DNA from: Mucidula mucida
Lineage: Eukaryota; Basidiomycota; Agaricomycetes; Agaricales; Physalacriaceae
Direction of reading: 5' to 3'
NCBI GenBank assembly: GCA_015501055.1
Contig: JADNYV010000259.1
Coordinates: 1-49,666, forward strand
Length of the DNA stretch: 49,666 nucleotides
Shown one piece after another: positions 32,624 through 43,899 of the stretch. How positions within the stretch are numbered: the first letter of the stretch is position 1; each line of letters starts with the position of its first letter. The notes below the pieces were generated by a model that searched no databases, was not told the DNA's origin, and worked only from the letters and a program-made list of their open reading frames with translations. A program made the position numbers and the translations under genes.

Positions 32624-33461
32624 ACTCGCAGACTATTTCCGTACCGTTTAGATACTAGCACGAATCAGACCGTCTGAAGACGGCAGCTTCTTTTCGTCCA
32701 CTTTTGCGTCCCACGAACCTCTGTTGACGAATAGTTCTGATGTGTTAGGTTGTGTTGACCAGGTGTTAACAATTGATGGCGCACTGTTGATTCAGGTCCA
32801 GGCACGATTGATGGCGCATATTGCTTTCTTTCCGACCATCGTCTTCGTTTCCGTTTACGGTTCTCGGTTGCTCATATCTCTCCTTAATGTCGGCAAGAAC
32901 TCCTATGAGGTATTTACCTGCCTATAGGACCCCATAAAGCAAAAATCTCTCGCGATTTCTTCTGCAGGTCTGATGATAGCCGACAAAAATCCAGCGCGCA
33001 TCGCGTACATGGAAATTAGAGGCATTTGTGCAGCGGAACGATTCTATCCACGTAGTCCCCTCTACGAGCACCGCGACTACTAACAAGCCGTCTGTCTGGG
33101 CTTTCGACTATGAGTCAATTTGAAGCAAGAAAACCATCCTTGTTCCCTTACAAGTTGGGGCGGACTTCCACAAACCCCTGTGCGGTAACCGGTGGTGTGA
33201 GCAAATTGAAGTCACCGTAGAACCCGTCATTCAGTAAGAATCTGTTCTTCGCCCTGTAACTCTCATTTGACCTTTCGATAGGAAGATGAGCCATATTGGT
33301 TGTGCAGTCAGCGTCGCGTAGCTCTCACCTTGGCGCGCATGATGGTGTTCACGACCTCCAGAAGTTCTTGGCGCTGCAAGGGATGAGGCATGAAGTCGCG
33401 TATAAAAGCCTGACGGTGGTCATCCAACTTCTTCATCGGACACTTCTCCTCTCACTCCGAG
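32624..33461 (+). promoter_or_regulatory. Laccase upstream region with TATA box and MRE-like sites
   Basis: A TATAAAA box lies at 33401-33407, 55-61 nt before the laccase ATG. Two GCGCGCA sequences (32994-33000, 33333-33339) read TGCGCGC on the minus strand. They fit the TGCRCNC metal-responsive consensus often reported in fungal laccase promoters. This is a weak consensus and could be chance. No gene was seen in the rest of the stretch. Confidence 0.4.
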
Positions 33462-35900
33462 ATGTTCAGTCTTACTGTGGCTTTCGTCCTTCTCGCCTCT
33501 CGTCTTGCATCTCTCGCTTGGGCCGCCGATGTCAACTACGTCTTTGACATAGCCAACGACGTTGTCGCTCCAGATGGCTTCCAGCGCGCTGGAGTCATCG
33601 TCAACGGTATTTATCCCGGTACACTCATCCAGGCGAACAAGGACGACGTCCTGCACATTACGACGAACAACCTCTTGACCGACCCGACGATGCGGTATGA
33701 AGTTACCAAAGCTTGTTCTCTTATCCATGCTCATACGTTCACTAGGCGTAGTCTGACCATTCACTGGCACGGTTTGGTATGTAGTGCAGAGTCTGTATTG
33801 CGCAATTTCTTACCATGCGCCTTCAGTTCCAAATGCGAACCGCTTCCGAAGACGGACGTAAGCGTCTTTTTTGGAACTTCATGAGTGCTGTAAAGCTGAT
33901 CTCCTGTAGCTGCCTTCGTCAATCAGTGTCCCATCTCTCCCGGTCATTCCTATACTTATGACAGTGAGTCTTCTCTCTAGTACGTTGAATGTATCTGATT
34001 TTCCTTCACCAGTTCCGCTAAACGGTCAAGCTGGTACTTTCTGGTACCATAGTCATCTGTCATCACAGTATATCGACGGACTTCGCGGGTCAGTGCATCG
34101 CTATGGTCTTACTCGACCACTAGACTGACTAAACTGGTTTTCCAGGGCCCTTGTTGTCTACGGTATGCTTGAGAGCTACTTTTTCTTTGATGCGCGCCAA
34201 CCTTTCGGCGTATGTAGATCCCGAGGACCCTCATTTGAGCCTCTACGACGTTGACGACGAGTCAACCGTCATAACCCTGGCTGACTGGTATCATCCGGTT
34301 CGTCCTTGTAGTTAAAAGCTACGTTTTCTACAAACTGAAGCATCTGTAGTCATCAGTCGGCCTCTCCGAGAAGTACCTACACGAAAAGCCCTTCCATGAG
34401 CCTGTACGTGCCAGATTCACTGACGAGCCTTGATACCAACTCCCAGCAGATTGCCGACAGTGGAGTCATCAATGGCAAAGGGCGATACGTGGTGAGTGAC
34501 GCTGTTATTTCTGGACATCCTTGTTAAGCATCCCGATAGGGTGGACCAAACGTTGACTGGTCCCGTATCAACGTCGTCGCCGGAAAGCGCTACCGTTTCC
34601 GCTGCATTAACATTTCTGGCTACGGTCAATTCACCTTCTCGATCGCAGACCACCAATTGACGGTCATCGAGGTTAGCGATGCCTGCACTGATTTACTGTT
34701 ATGTACTAAGAAACACGACTAGGTGGACGGCATAAGTCACGAACCGTTGACTGTCGACTCCTTCGAAATCCTCCCGCCCAGCGCTACTCCTTCGTTTTGA
34801 ACGCCGACCAACCCATCGACAACTACTGGATCAACGCCCCTATGGAAATGCATCACGACGGCGACAACGATAATTGTGAGTCTGTCTGTTGATATCTATA
34901 CATCAGCACTAACTTATGGTGTATCAGTGGATGGAGACAATGTCAAAGCTGTACTTCATTATGAAGGCGCACCTGACGCGGAACCATCCGGCAAGCGGGA
35001 TCTCGTCGCATTGAAAAAGAACGACCTCGAAGAACACCTCCTTGTACCGCTCTTCAACGCGGAGGCGCCTGGAGGCTCTGGGCCCGCTGACCACGTTATT
35101 GATCTGCATTTTACCGAAACTGTCAACGACACGACTGGATCTCGTATCGTGGGTTGCTTTCATAGTAACTTGGCTTACTCTGGTTAACAACCTTCGTTAG
35201 TGGACCATTAACGACAAAAGCTACATTCCGCCTGACCTTCCAACGTTATTAAACATAATGGCCAACAATGCTACCGGAATGGGCGACTTCGGTCCCAACG
35301 AAAACACCCATGTTCTTAAGTACAACGAAACGGTCGAGCTCGTCATTCATGGATCCGCGGGTGGTGAGTTCTTTGGGCTCAACTTTCCGCTCTCTCTGAT
35401 TGGTGATGCGCGCTCTCCAGGACACACACAGTGAGACTTGGCTCCCTTGTTCATACGAATTGCGATATTGATCAGCTTATTCACAGTCCTTTCCATCTTC
35501 ATGGCCATGCTTTCTCCATCGTCCAGGGTATGAATGGGCCAACCAACTATATCAACCCACCCCAGCGTGGTAAGCATATCACCAACAACTCTTTAACACT
35601 GTCGCTCACCCCTCATACATAGACGTTGTTGGTATTGGAGGCTCGACTGTGATCCTGCGCTTCCGCGCTGACAATCCCGGACCTTGGTTCCTACATTGTC
35701 ATATCGGTAAGCTTCTTCCCCGGAGGGCAGGCACGCATCTCTGACTCTTACCTTTAGACTGGCATCTCGAAGCTGGACTGGCCGTGGTGTTTGCCGAGGC
35801 TCCCAACGAGGAACGCGAAGGTCCGAAATCTCTGATAATGAAGCAAGAGTATCTCGATCTCTGCCCAATTTACAATGCGCTTCCGAAGGAGTTCCAGTAG
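33462..35900 (+). CDS. Laccase (multicopper oxidase), 17 exons, one frameshift
   Basis: This is a secreted laccase that oxidises phenols with four copper ions and reduces O2 to water. The signal peptide is [20 protein letters not shown]. Exons are 33462-33694, 33746-33776, 33827-33857, 33910-33963, 34013-34088, 34146-34162, 34218-34297, 34350-34403, ~34450-34491, 34540-34671, 34723-34875, 34928-35148, 35201-35363, 35421-35430, 35487-35569, 35623-35706 and 35758-35900. All copper motifs are present: [27 protein letters not shown] (spanning the 10-nt exon) and [12 protein letters not shown]. The residue ten after the T1 cysteine is Leu. The usual second-disulfide cysteines are absent ([18 protein letters not shown]), while FVNQCPIS and DLCPIYN remain. 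One base is missing near 34773-34777; FEIL(P)[11 protein letters not shown] needs it. Confidence 0.88.
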
Positions 35901-36024
35901 ACAAACTCTTTATTCGTATTTATCAGTTTCTTCAATCCTCCCGCTGGTGCACTAAATCTGCCATTTCAAAACGAAAATACAAGTCGATATTCATACACAT
36001 GTACACAAGACCAGGAGATTACGG

Positions 36025-37360
36025 TTACAACATCTTGAACGTCTTCCCAACGTTGAGCCTCGCAGAACGTCTATCATTATCTGTTGTAATGACTTTCGCC
36101 CTACCGCAACCATCCTTTTTGATGTGCTGGGTGAGGGCAGAAATTCCAGGGAACTGGCGCCCACAACTACACTTGACTTCCTTCGCGTCATGCGCCGGCG
36201 ATGCAAGATGCGCTTTCAAGCTGAACAATGCGCCGAACCTGCGATGACAGGGGTAGCATTCGTATTTGCCTGTGCGGCAATTTAAAGCGAGCTCGGTGAC
36301 GGAAGGCGTCCCATTGGCAGCCTGCGTGGGCGAACTTGGCCCCGAAAGAATAGTAGGATGTTTGGGCGTGGGAACCTCCGCTGCGACATTTTGGGCGGCA
36401 GCGTCAGATGGCGCTTTGAAAAATCGGGGACATTGGAGCGCGGCCGTATGAACGGGCGACGCATTGTGCTGTGAAAGAAGGTCAATTTGGTTACATTGAA
36501 TCCACCCAGGCCTACCTGAAATAAGGATTGGGGGGTTGCGAAGTCCTTGGAGCATTCGAAGCACCAGTTATGAGCGGGGCTAACGCGCAAGTGCTGGTAA
36601 AATGCCGCCTTGAGGACCCAAGACCTATCGCACAACTGGCAATAAGGCTCGTCGTCGTCAGATTCGTACTCGTCTGACTCGCTGATATCGTGGACATGAG
36701 TATCGTTGGAAATAGGACTTGGTAGGCTCTGGCATTCAACGGGCGTCGCGCGATGAATGGGACCGGGAGGATCGTTGGCAGGAAATTCGGCATACTAACA
36801 GTGATGCTTCAGGACAATACTTCTGATATGTAGGAGGGGGCCTACCACTCGCTTAGGGAGGCTGCAGGTTCCAAGGCTTTGGACCGATGTGTTTCGTCCG
36901 CGTCGAGGCGTTTCCTCTTGCTTTTGAATGTGGGCGGCCAAACTTTCGTCAATGGCAATCTTTAGTAAACCGGTCGGCATTTTGACATAACTACTATAAT
37001 CATCGAAGAAGACCGCGCACCTGGAAGGCAGCAAACATCTCCTTGCTTAATTCATCGACATCGATGTCGAAATCGACACCGCGGTCGGTCAAGATGTTCA
37101 GGACTGGTTCGTTTACCATGGAATGGCGGCCATATTGCGCCTCAGATGATTCTTTCTGCTGCACCCTACTGAAATGCTGCATACCGTCAGCCGAGTAAGC
37201 GAGGTCTCCGGGAGCACTTTACCTGTCGGAACGCTGCTTCGTATGGGAACACACGCTTACACTCATCGCAGTAGATGTGATCCGCTTTTGCACAGCAGTG
37301 ACTATGGAGCACGGTCGAAGATGTAAAGACGCGATGACATTGATCACAAGGTATCGCCAT
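36025..37360 (-). CDS. C2H2 zinc-finger protein, paralogue A
   Basis: Five exons (37223-37360, 37021-37176, 36846-36959, 36516-36794, 36025-36468) give 376 aa with an open frame. The start is MAIPCDQCHRVFTSSTVLHS. Fingers include CDQC...H, CDECKRVFPYEAAFRQ|H, CQLCDRSWVLKAAFYQ-H, CFECSKDFATPQSLFQ|H and YECYPCHRRFGALFSLKAH, then CSCGRQFPGISALTQH. The bar marks an intron directly before the first histidine. The finger that reads CPLCPRLFKAPSDIAGH in paralogue C has become QCPRFFKAPSDAAAQ here, losing zinc ligands. Exons 2-3 (ILTDRGVDFDIDVDELSKE) are unlike the other paralogues, and the acidic SESDEYESDDDE segment is shared. It is likely a nuclear DNA- or RNA-binding protein; targets are unknown. 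Confidence 0.75.
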
Positions 37361-37379
37361 CGTATGCAGGTGAAAGAAG

Positions 37380-37424
37380 CAGGCGTGAAAAACTGTGGCG
37401 TGTAAGAGCAGTCCTTCAAGCCTG
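37380..37424 (-). promoter_or_regulatory. Leader palindrome upstream of zinc-finger gene A
   Basis: CAGGCGTGAAAAACTG and CAGTCCTTCAAGCCTG form an imperfect inverted repeat (about 13 of 16 bases pair) around a 13-nt loop, 20-64 nt upstream of the ATG at 37360. Equivalent elements stand at the same place in genes B and C. Confidence 0.55.
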
Positions 37425-37667
37425 TTTCTTTCCAGTTGTAATGGTCCTTGGAAGAGCCATGTGGTCATCGTCTGGCTTATCAAGGCTGCATTCCAACTCC
37501 GCTCGGTCATACAAGCCGAACTATAAAGTTTAAACAGTGGGAAAGAAAACGGCAGACGCGCAAGACACTTTCAGGAAGCAAATACATATATTGTACATGA
37601 AATAGAAACACGAAAACTAACATTGCGGACTTGTAAAGAAGTATATTTGGAGCGTCTAAGAGAATTA

Positions 37668-38681
37668 CTACAACGTCAACATTTTCGTAAACCGATTCAT
37701 CAACCCAAGCGCAAAATTTTCCACAGCACGGAACTTGGCTAAACCGCATGCCTCGCTCTCGATGTGTCGAATCAGCGCAGAAATGAGGGTGAACTTGCGC
37801 CGACACGTTTTGTGGGGGCATTTAAACTGTTTCACATCGTGTGCCGCGGACGCGAGATGCGTGTTCAAGCTCTTCAACGTGCTGAATCCCTGGAGGCAGA
37901 TATAGCATTCGTACTGACCGGTCCGGCGGTTTAGGGCGAGCTCGGTCGCGGAGTAGGTGGACGTCACCTTAACAGCGTCGGGAGAAGAGCCTCCGATGCG
38001 GCGGGCGATGGATATAGTGGGGTGAATCTTGAGCGCATGAACTGCAGCTGTGACGTGGTGGCGGGTGACCCGCGAATCACAACTGCCCGTTTCGATATGA
38101 TCCGCGACGCCTGAAGGCGTCGTAAAAGCGCGCGCACAGAGAGGACATTGATGACTCGCAGGCTTGCCGACACCGGAGACAATGGTCTGCGAGGCGCCGT
38201 GAATGTGCGAGGTCTTGTGCTGTAATTGCAAGAGGAAGATCAGCTCGATTCCGTGTAGAATAAGTAGAAACCCGCACGTGGGATAAGGACTGAGCGCTCG
38301 AAAAATCCTTCCAGCACCGGAAGCACCAATGATGAACTGAGTTGGCGATCAAGTGCTGGTACAGGGCTTGCTTGCAAACAAACGTCCTCTTGCACGATGC
38401 ACAGTTCGTGTCATTATCGTCTTCGGACTCGTCTGATTGTTCGGACTCAGTATCGGATTCCGAGTCGCTCTGATGGGCAATGACCCGGTGCTACGTGCGC
38501 CGTAAATTATTTAGCAGCTGGCTTTTGATGCAGGATTACTTACCTTTTGAAGAACCTCATCAGTTATGAAGAGCCGCTTACAATCGTCACAAAAGTGATG
38601 ATCAGTTTTGGCTGAACAGTGGTCATAGAGCGCTTTGTGGGATACGAAAGCTCGATGGCATTGACTGCACGTCACAGCCAT
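37668..38681 (-). CDS. C2H2 zinc-finger protein, paralogue B
   Basis: Three exons (38544-38681, 38278-38490, 37668-38219) give 300 aa, intact. It starts MAVTCSQCHRAFVSHKALYD. Fingers are CSQC...H, CDDCKRLFITDEVLQK|H, CASCKRTFVCKQALYQH, CFRCWKDFSSAQSLSH|H, CPLCARAFTTPSGVADH, YECYICLQGFSTLKSLNTH and CPHKTCRRKFTLISALIRH. Both introns fall between position 12 after the second cysteine and the first histidine. An acidic Ser-rich segment (SDSESDTESEQSDESEDD) lies between the second and third fingers. The C-terminus CGLAKF...MLTL matches paralogue C. Gene B lies directly upstream of gene A in the same direction. A regulatory role in the nucleus is likely from family type only. Confidence 0.82.
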
Positions 38682-38706
38682 GATCTAAATGAAGGGAAGA
38701 AGGGAG

Positions 38707-38749
38707 CAGGCGTGAAAGACTCGGGATGTGGCGCAGTCTTTCAGGCCTG
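38707..38749 (-). promoter_or_regulatory. Leader palindrome upstream of zinc-finger gene B
   Basis: CAGGCGTGAAAGACT and AGTCTTTCAGGCCTG pair in 14 of 15 positions around a 13-nt loop, 26-68 nt upstream of the ATG at 38681. It is the best-paired of the three copies. Flanking blocks (GTCGTTATGGTCCT, GAAACTCCGCTC) are also shared with genes A and C. Confidence 0.6.
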
Positions 38750-39124
38750 TTACCTTCGGGTCGTTATGGTCCTGGGAAGACATGCGCGCGGGGCCAGCAT
38801 GGTTTATAACGCCTCATTGAAACTCCGCTCAGGCATCAAGAACTCATGCCGGATTTCGAAGGCGGTTTAGCCTGATTCTGTACGTTATTGACTGCGAGCA
38901 TGGATGGGATAAAGACTCGCTTTGTCCCGAGCTCCACTTATCTCCATCACGAATCTCTGAACGGGGATGTGAGACGCCTGATGTGATGGTCGCCTGATCA
39001 CCGACCTATACGATTAGCTTGATGTTATGTAGAGGGCGGTCTTGTCAGCCTGGCTAGGTACTCGAGCGTGGTAAATCACAAGACGTGCTCGACATTCGAA
39101 AGTAGCAACTGCCAAATGGTACGA
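38750..39124. other. Intergenic, no gene seen
   Basis: This holds the far promoter of zinc-finger gene B and the 3' flank of the Hsp70-like gene. No feature stands out beyond the promoter blocks shared with genes A and C in the first ~100 nt. Confidence 0.35.
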
Positions 39125-41543
39125 TTAATCGTCTGCAAGATCATCGTAAATGACCTCTGCAGGAGACCTAACATAACGGTGAATACAAAGAGACGCCGCG
39201 ACGACACAGTGCTATACCTGCGCTCCTCACCCTATACGCCGTGAAAAGTCCTCAGTATACAATTGACGGAATATAGTGAAAACAGTACCTTTTCCATCCA
39301 GCGAATCTGCGCTTTCAGCTCCGTCAAACCGAAGAGGAGAACAACATCAAAAGCGAGCTCATAGTAAGTCTGCCCGCTAGGTGCGGTCAAGGGCTTTAGG
39401 TCGCCCGCCATAGCTGAGGTATCAGCATAGATCGTACACAACGTCGAGAACATGTCTTTCCAATACATATCAAAACCTCGCAACGTGTATACATTGAACA
39501 CACCTGGATCGTCATCAAGCCACTCTGGGACAACCCCAGGTCCACGGTAAACGAGGATAGGTGATATTGTGTATTCCATCGAGTTCGCTGTTGGACCCTG
39601 TTCAAAAAGCGTGATGAAAACTCGCCTTCTTCGCGCACTGAAGTACCCTGGAGTATCGTGAACGTGATAAATCGTTGTGAAGTTGTACTATACTACTAAC
39701 CTTGGCAGGATAGAAGAGAAATGGTCTGGCAAGACCCGCTTTCCCGACGGTTGTAGTTGTACCTTGGAGGACCGCATGCGATGACTAGAAAGGAATGGAA
39801 TATAGGTCGTCAAACAGTCGGTCCCGTAGCTGAACTTGGCCACACGAGACGAAACAAAATGATCGATATAGAACGATACTGCGCCATCGGCAACAGCCTT
39901 ATTACTTTTTGGGAAATCAGTCAAAATGTGTCATTCATATATCGCAAAACTTACACAAACCCGTCCGGGCGACAGACTGTCACCTGGTCACTCTGAAGGG
40001 TAGTTTGCAAGCTACAAAAAGCCATTCATTTGCAGAAAAGCCGCCAACGATCACAACAGTCTGCGCGTTGGCAATATGTATCAATGGGGTTCGGTGAGCA
40101 GGAAGACAGAGTGACTCGCCGTGATCGGAGTAGTGGCATCTCTCATTTGTGCTCGAACACCTTCGACGATGGTGGACAGCGAAGGCTCGAAGAATCGTTC
40201 AACAACGGCCCTATCCACCATAGTGAGTCGTAAGGAACGAAGAAGGAAAGCAATGACAGACCCATCAAGTTTCATTCGTCCGTTTGAGATACCAGCTCTG
40301 GGCTCCCTATCTCTGACGGATCCAAGCGTATGAACAGCGAGGTAGTCGCGCTTCGGAAGGACATCTTCGTGGATTTGTCGAATGTGTCTGTGATGTGCGA
40401 AAGGTCGTCCGGATTTCCAAATCGAGTGCCCTCCAGAACCTCTGTCGCGGGATAAGTACTGAGACGAAGCACGCAATAAACACTGCTACTAACTTTCGAT
40501 GTGCACACGACAACGGCGCGTAACAAAAATTGAGCCTTGAAGGTGACCTAAACGTTGGTTGAATATCAGTCGTCCAGCTTGAAAACCACAGGTAGTATGA
40601 ACTGACATTGAGTAGGTGCTATTTCTTCGTAACCACCTGAAGGTTGTTTTCGATACGCGCTGAGATCGATGGTACCTCCTCCGGCATCGACGATAACAAC
40701 ACCCTTCTTCAGCTGTGGCTTTGTCAGGTTGTTGATTCAATGTACTGGGGAAGAAAGCTGACCGTCTGAGAACCGTTGAAAGCACCCTTAGCAATACAGT
40801 AGTGTAGGCTGGCTTCGCCTTCCGTGACAAACTGCACTCGCTCTTGAGCGTTCTCATCGTCTACCAGACCACCTAAAACAGCCGCTTGGCGCATGATGGC
40901 CTGCTGAGCTCCTTCCCAGCCGTTCGGGTGGGCGAGAACGAAGTCGATATTGTTCTCGATAGATGACCAGAATAAGAGTCCCGTCGGTGACATGTTGATG
41001 ATATATTCCTTCGTACACTGGAAAAGGTATCGCATGAAATCCGCAAACACATCAACGACACGTTTCCCAGCCGGGAGAGGGGGGATGTCGGCATCTGTGA
41101 GATGACTTGCGTGCAGGGTCTTCGGGCGGAGATGGAGCTTGAACCTATTTTGCGCATCAGTCTATAAATTGATTGTGTGAAGGGATAGAAAGATACCATT
41201 CCGCCTTGATATAGCCCTCGTCCTCAGTCTCGTCCTGGAATGCATTGTCGACCGCTTCTGCGCCTATAGCCCGTACATTGCCTTCGTTGTCATAGTAGAT
41301 AACACTCGGAATCTTGGCGCTGCCGCCAACTTCCTGCTGTGCGGGAAACCTATAAACACCGCACAATAATAACACCACTCGCCAAAGGAAATTAAGAGAA
41401 AGCACGTACTTGTGAACTCCTTGGATAACAGGCGGAATACCGGGATCCAAGATGGAGAACGAGACTCCGGAGTAGGTTGTCCCAATATCGAATGCGATGA
41501 CCAACTTGCGCCTCGAACCGTTGTATGGCTTGCGGGCTGTCAT
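39125..41543 (-). CDS. Hsp70-like ATPase (Agaricomycete type), two frameshifts
   Basis: Many exons on the minus strand start at 41410-41543, 41197-41349, 40763-41144, 40607-40712, 40494-40547 and 40441 downward; the last ends at 39125. The ATPase signatures are clear: FDIGTTYSGVSFSILD (phosphate 1), IPSVIYYDNEG, EGEASLHYCIAKG, VIVDAGGGTIDLSAY (phosphate 2) and VVIVGGFSANEWLF (adenosine). NKAVADGAVSFYIDHFV, VYRGPGVVPEWLDDDPG, YELAFDVVLLFGLTELKAQI and the end RRSPAEVIYDD are typical of this divergent fungal Hsp70 group, which lacks the standard substrate-binding domain. Single missing bases near 40324 (IRL|GSVRDRE) and 39996 (LPF|QSDQV) break the frame. A GC-AG intron (40061-40119) is likely. 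It is probably a cytosolic ATPase; its client is unknown. Confidence 0.75.
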
Positions 41544-41796
41544 GTTAACGAGTTGCTTGAGGAAACGACTTGCTCTGACCGACACGTTTATAGCATTTGA
41601 AGACGCCGTGTGATAGTGATACTACCCTCTGTCCGCACAGTCAATGTGACGGAACGAAAACAGTCGCGGCTGCGCTCATGGACGTGCAAATCCAAAAGAA
41701 CTGGTAATGAGAGAAACACGATGTCAGGACCCAACTTAATTAACTTCGCAGTACAGCTGCTAAAGAAGACGTGACTAACGATGGCCTGTAGACGAA

Positions 41797-43745
41797 TCAG
41801 AATTGCCCCACGTCCGCTTGAGGCGCGTCCAGAAGTGCTGACCAGAGCACCACTTTGGGTTTCAGCAGCAGCTGAGTTCCCGCACCTCTACCTCCCCGTC
41901 CACCTGCCTGTAACCCCAAGTCAGTCGTACAGACGACTTTCGCCGCGTTTCCGCCACCATCGCTATTTCCACCATCCCGGTCACCGTCACCCGTAAATCC
42001 GTTCTCCATGAAGCTCTTGTCATAAATTTCACCTCCTGAGATCGTCACAAGTTCCGCATCCGTGGACATGAGCCCTTCGCCCATTGCCCTATCCAACGTC
42101 ACAATATCCTTCACGACTCGCTGGAGCCCAGGTAGAAACCTCTGCCCAACCGCGTGTAAATAGGTGTTGCCCCAATCGGCTGAAGCTCCTCCCGTCCAAC
42201 CAGAAACCGACAGGACCATGGATAGAAAGTAAGTGATACGTGCTAGAGCGGCCGTTTCGACGACGGCCGGGTCTATGTATTTGACACTTCCACGTGTGAG
42301 CACACGCCAGCGGGCACTGACAGATTGCGAGGCTGGATAAATACTTCAATGCGATTGTATTTGTAGAAAAAGAGCAACATACATTTTGTTCTTATGTGAT
42401 TGTAGGCGGTACCCAAAGAGGTAGATGCCAATGTCGCATCCCAGAATAGCGTGATATCCAAACAAGCCTGCGTTAGCGCAAATTGCACGACGGTCTGAAT
42501 GACCAGACTCCGGGACTCATTGTCTCTATGCCGGGCTTCATAGAGAAGGCGTAGAATATTATCCCCAAAGCAACGCCGCGCGCGCTCTGCGTTCTCCTTC
42601 GACAGCTCATAGTGCTCCAAGAACGCTTCGTCTGCAACGGTAGCCGCCACCTGGAAGATATCCGAATTGAGATTTTCGACCATGGCAAGAGTTTCCGCGA
42701 TCGAAACCGTGTCGGCGATTGTGAGATACGCTTGCGAGTCCTGGAGTTCCTGACTCCGCGTGTCTAGCAGCTTCTTGTCTTCAGACCGTAGCGCGCCCTC
42801 CTGCTGGAGCTGCTGTCGAAGAGTGGCCACCTCCGATTGGCTCTGTGTCAAGGCTTCGCTAAGCGTGCGTCTCTCGTCCATAAGTTCCCGCCGCACCGTC
42901 TCCAACTCTTCGGTCGTCCTCTGCAACTGAGACCGCAGTTCATCGTACGGAGCGAGATTGGGATGAGTGGTAGCCTCCCTGGTTTGTTGAGCGGTGCGGG
43001 AGCTTGACGTGCGCTGTTGATATCGTTATTGGATATAGATCGATAGTATTTACCGCATACCTGAGTCGGAAAGGTGGTGGTAACCGCCGGTACGTTGGTC
43101 TGCTCCGGTCTGCATTGCACGGCAGGACCAGACGCGCAAGGAGTCTGGATGCTTTGTTCGGCACCATCGCTACTGCTGCTTGAGCGTCCAAGAGACCACC
43201 AACGCATGTCAATGAGGCAGATGAGTGAAAGGATGATGTGGGGCGTCTCTGAGTGCAGTGCACGCGTCAAGGACATTTTCATTCGCTGGATGCAGAACGT
43301 CGTGAAGACCACGAGGCAGACGGTGTCGAAGAGAAGTCGTATACGCGTTCAAAAAACGTTGCTGATGTGAAAGTTGCAAGCTTGTACAAGGGGAAAAAAT
43401 TTAATACCGCAACATAGGGTACAGAAAATCCGGGGCCAAAGTATGTGTCATAGAAGGAGCACCGCGGGTAACCTGGGAACGGGCAATTGGATGCAAGGTG
43501 GCGAAGTTCAGAATGACTCGGATAACCAGGATCGTTGAAGGGTGGGCAAGGTTGGCGTTCAGGATATTACAGACAAGCTCGCCTAGATACCGAGTAAAGC
43601 TCCCCAAAAGGAAAGTCCATACAGAAGCCACGTCGTCGCCCAGATAGATGGTTTTTGCAAGTGGTCGTGAAAGGAAAACACGTCTCGGCCGGGTTGATGA
43701 AAACAACGTGCCTGTCACGTGGACAGCTAATCCACGCGTCTTCAT
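41797..43745 (-). CDS. Membrane/coiled-coil protein, one in-frame stop
   Basis: Exons are 43408-43745, 43061-43361, 42383-43013 and 41797-42332, all in phase. The start MKTRGLAVHVTGTLFSSTRP leads through hydrophobic stretches (TFLLGSFTRYLGELVCNIL, STILVIRVILNFATL, then CLVVFTTFCIQ and ILSLICLIDM). Next is a coiled coil (LETVRRELMDERRTLSEAL, QQLQQEG) and a helical C-terminal domain (SIAETLAMVENLNSDIFQVA, VSARWRVLTR, LLLKPKVVLWSALLDAP). The first intron joins to NVF-TGA-TRIRLLFDTVCL, with the stop at 43349-43351. Otherwise the whole frame (602 codons) is open. If that stop is real, translation could start at 43282 (MKMSLTRALHSE) for 462 aa. I recall the C-terminal domain in many Agaricomycete proteins without known function. 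Confidence 0.65.
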
Positions 43746-43899
43746 TCTCGTTTGGTAGAAAAAGAGGGACGCGAGGACAGGAATAATCGTAACATCATGA
43801 TATAATTACAGCAATCAGGTTACAGTCACAACAATTCGACAAGAACACTCAAAATAATACTGTACACATTCAATCCAGAACCGCTTTTAATCCGATCCT

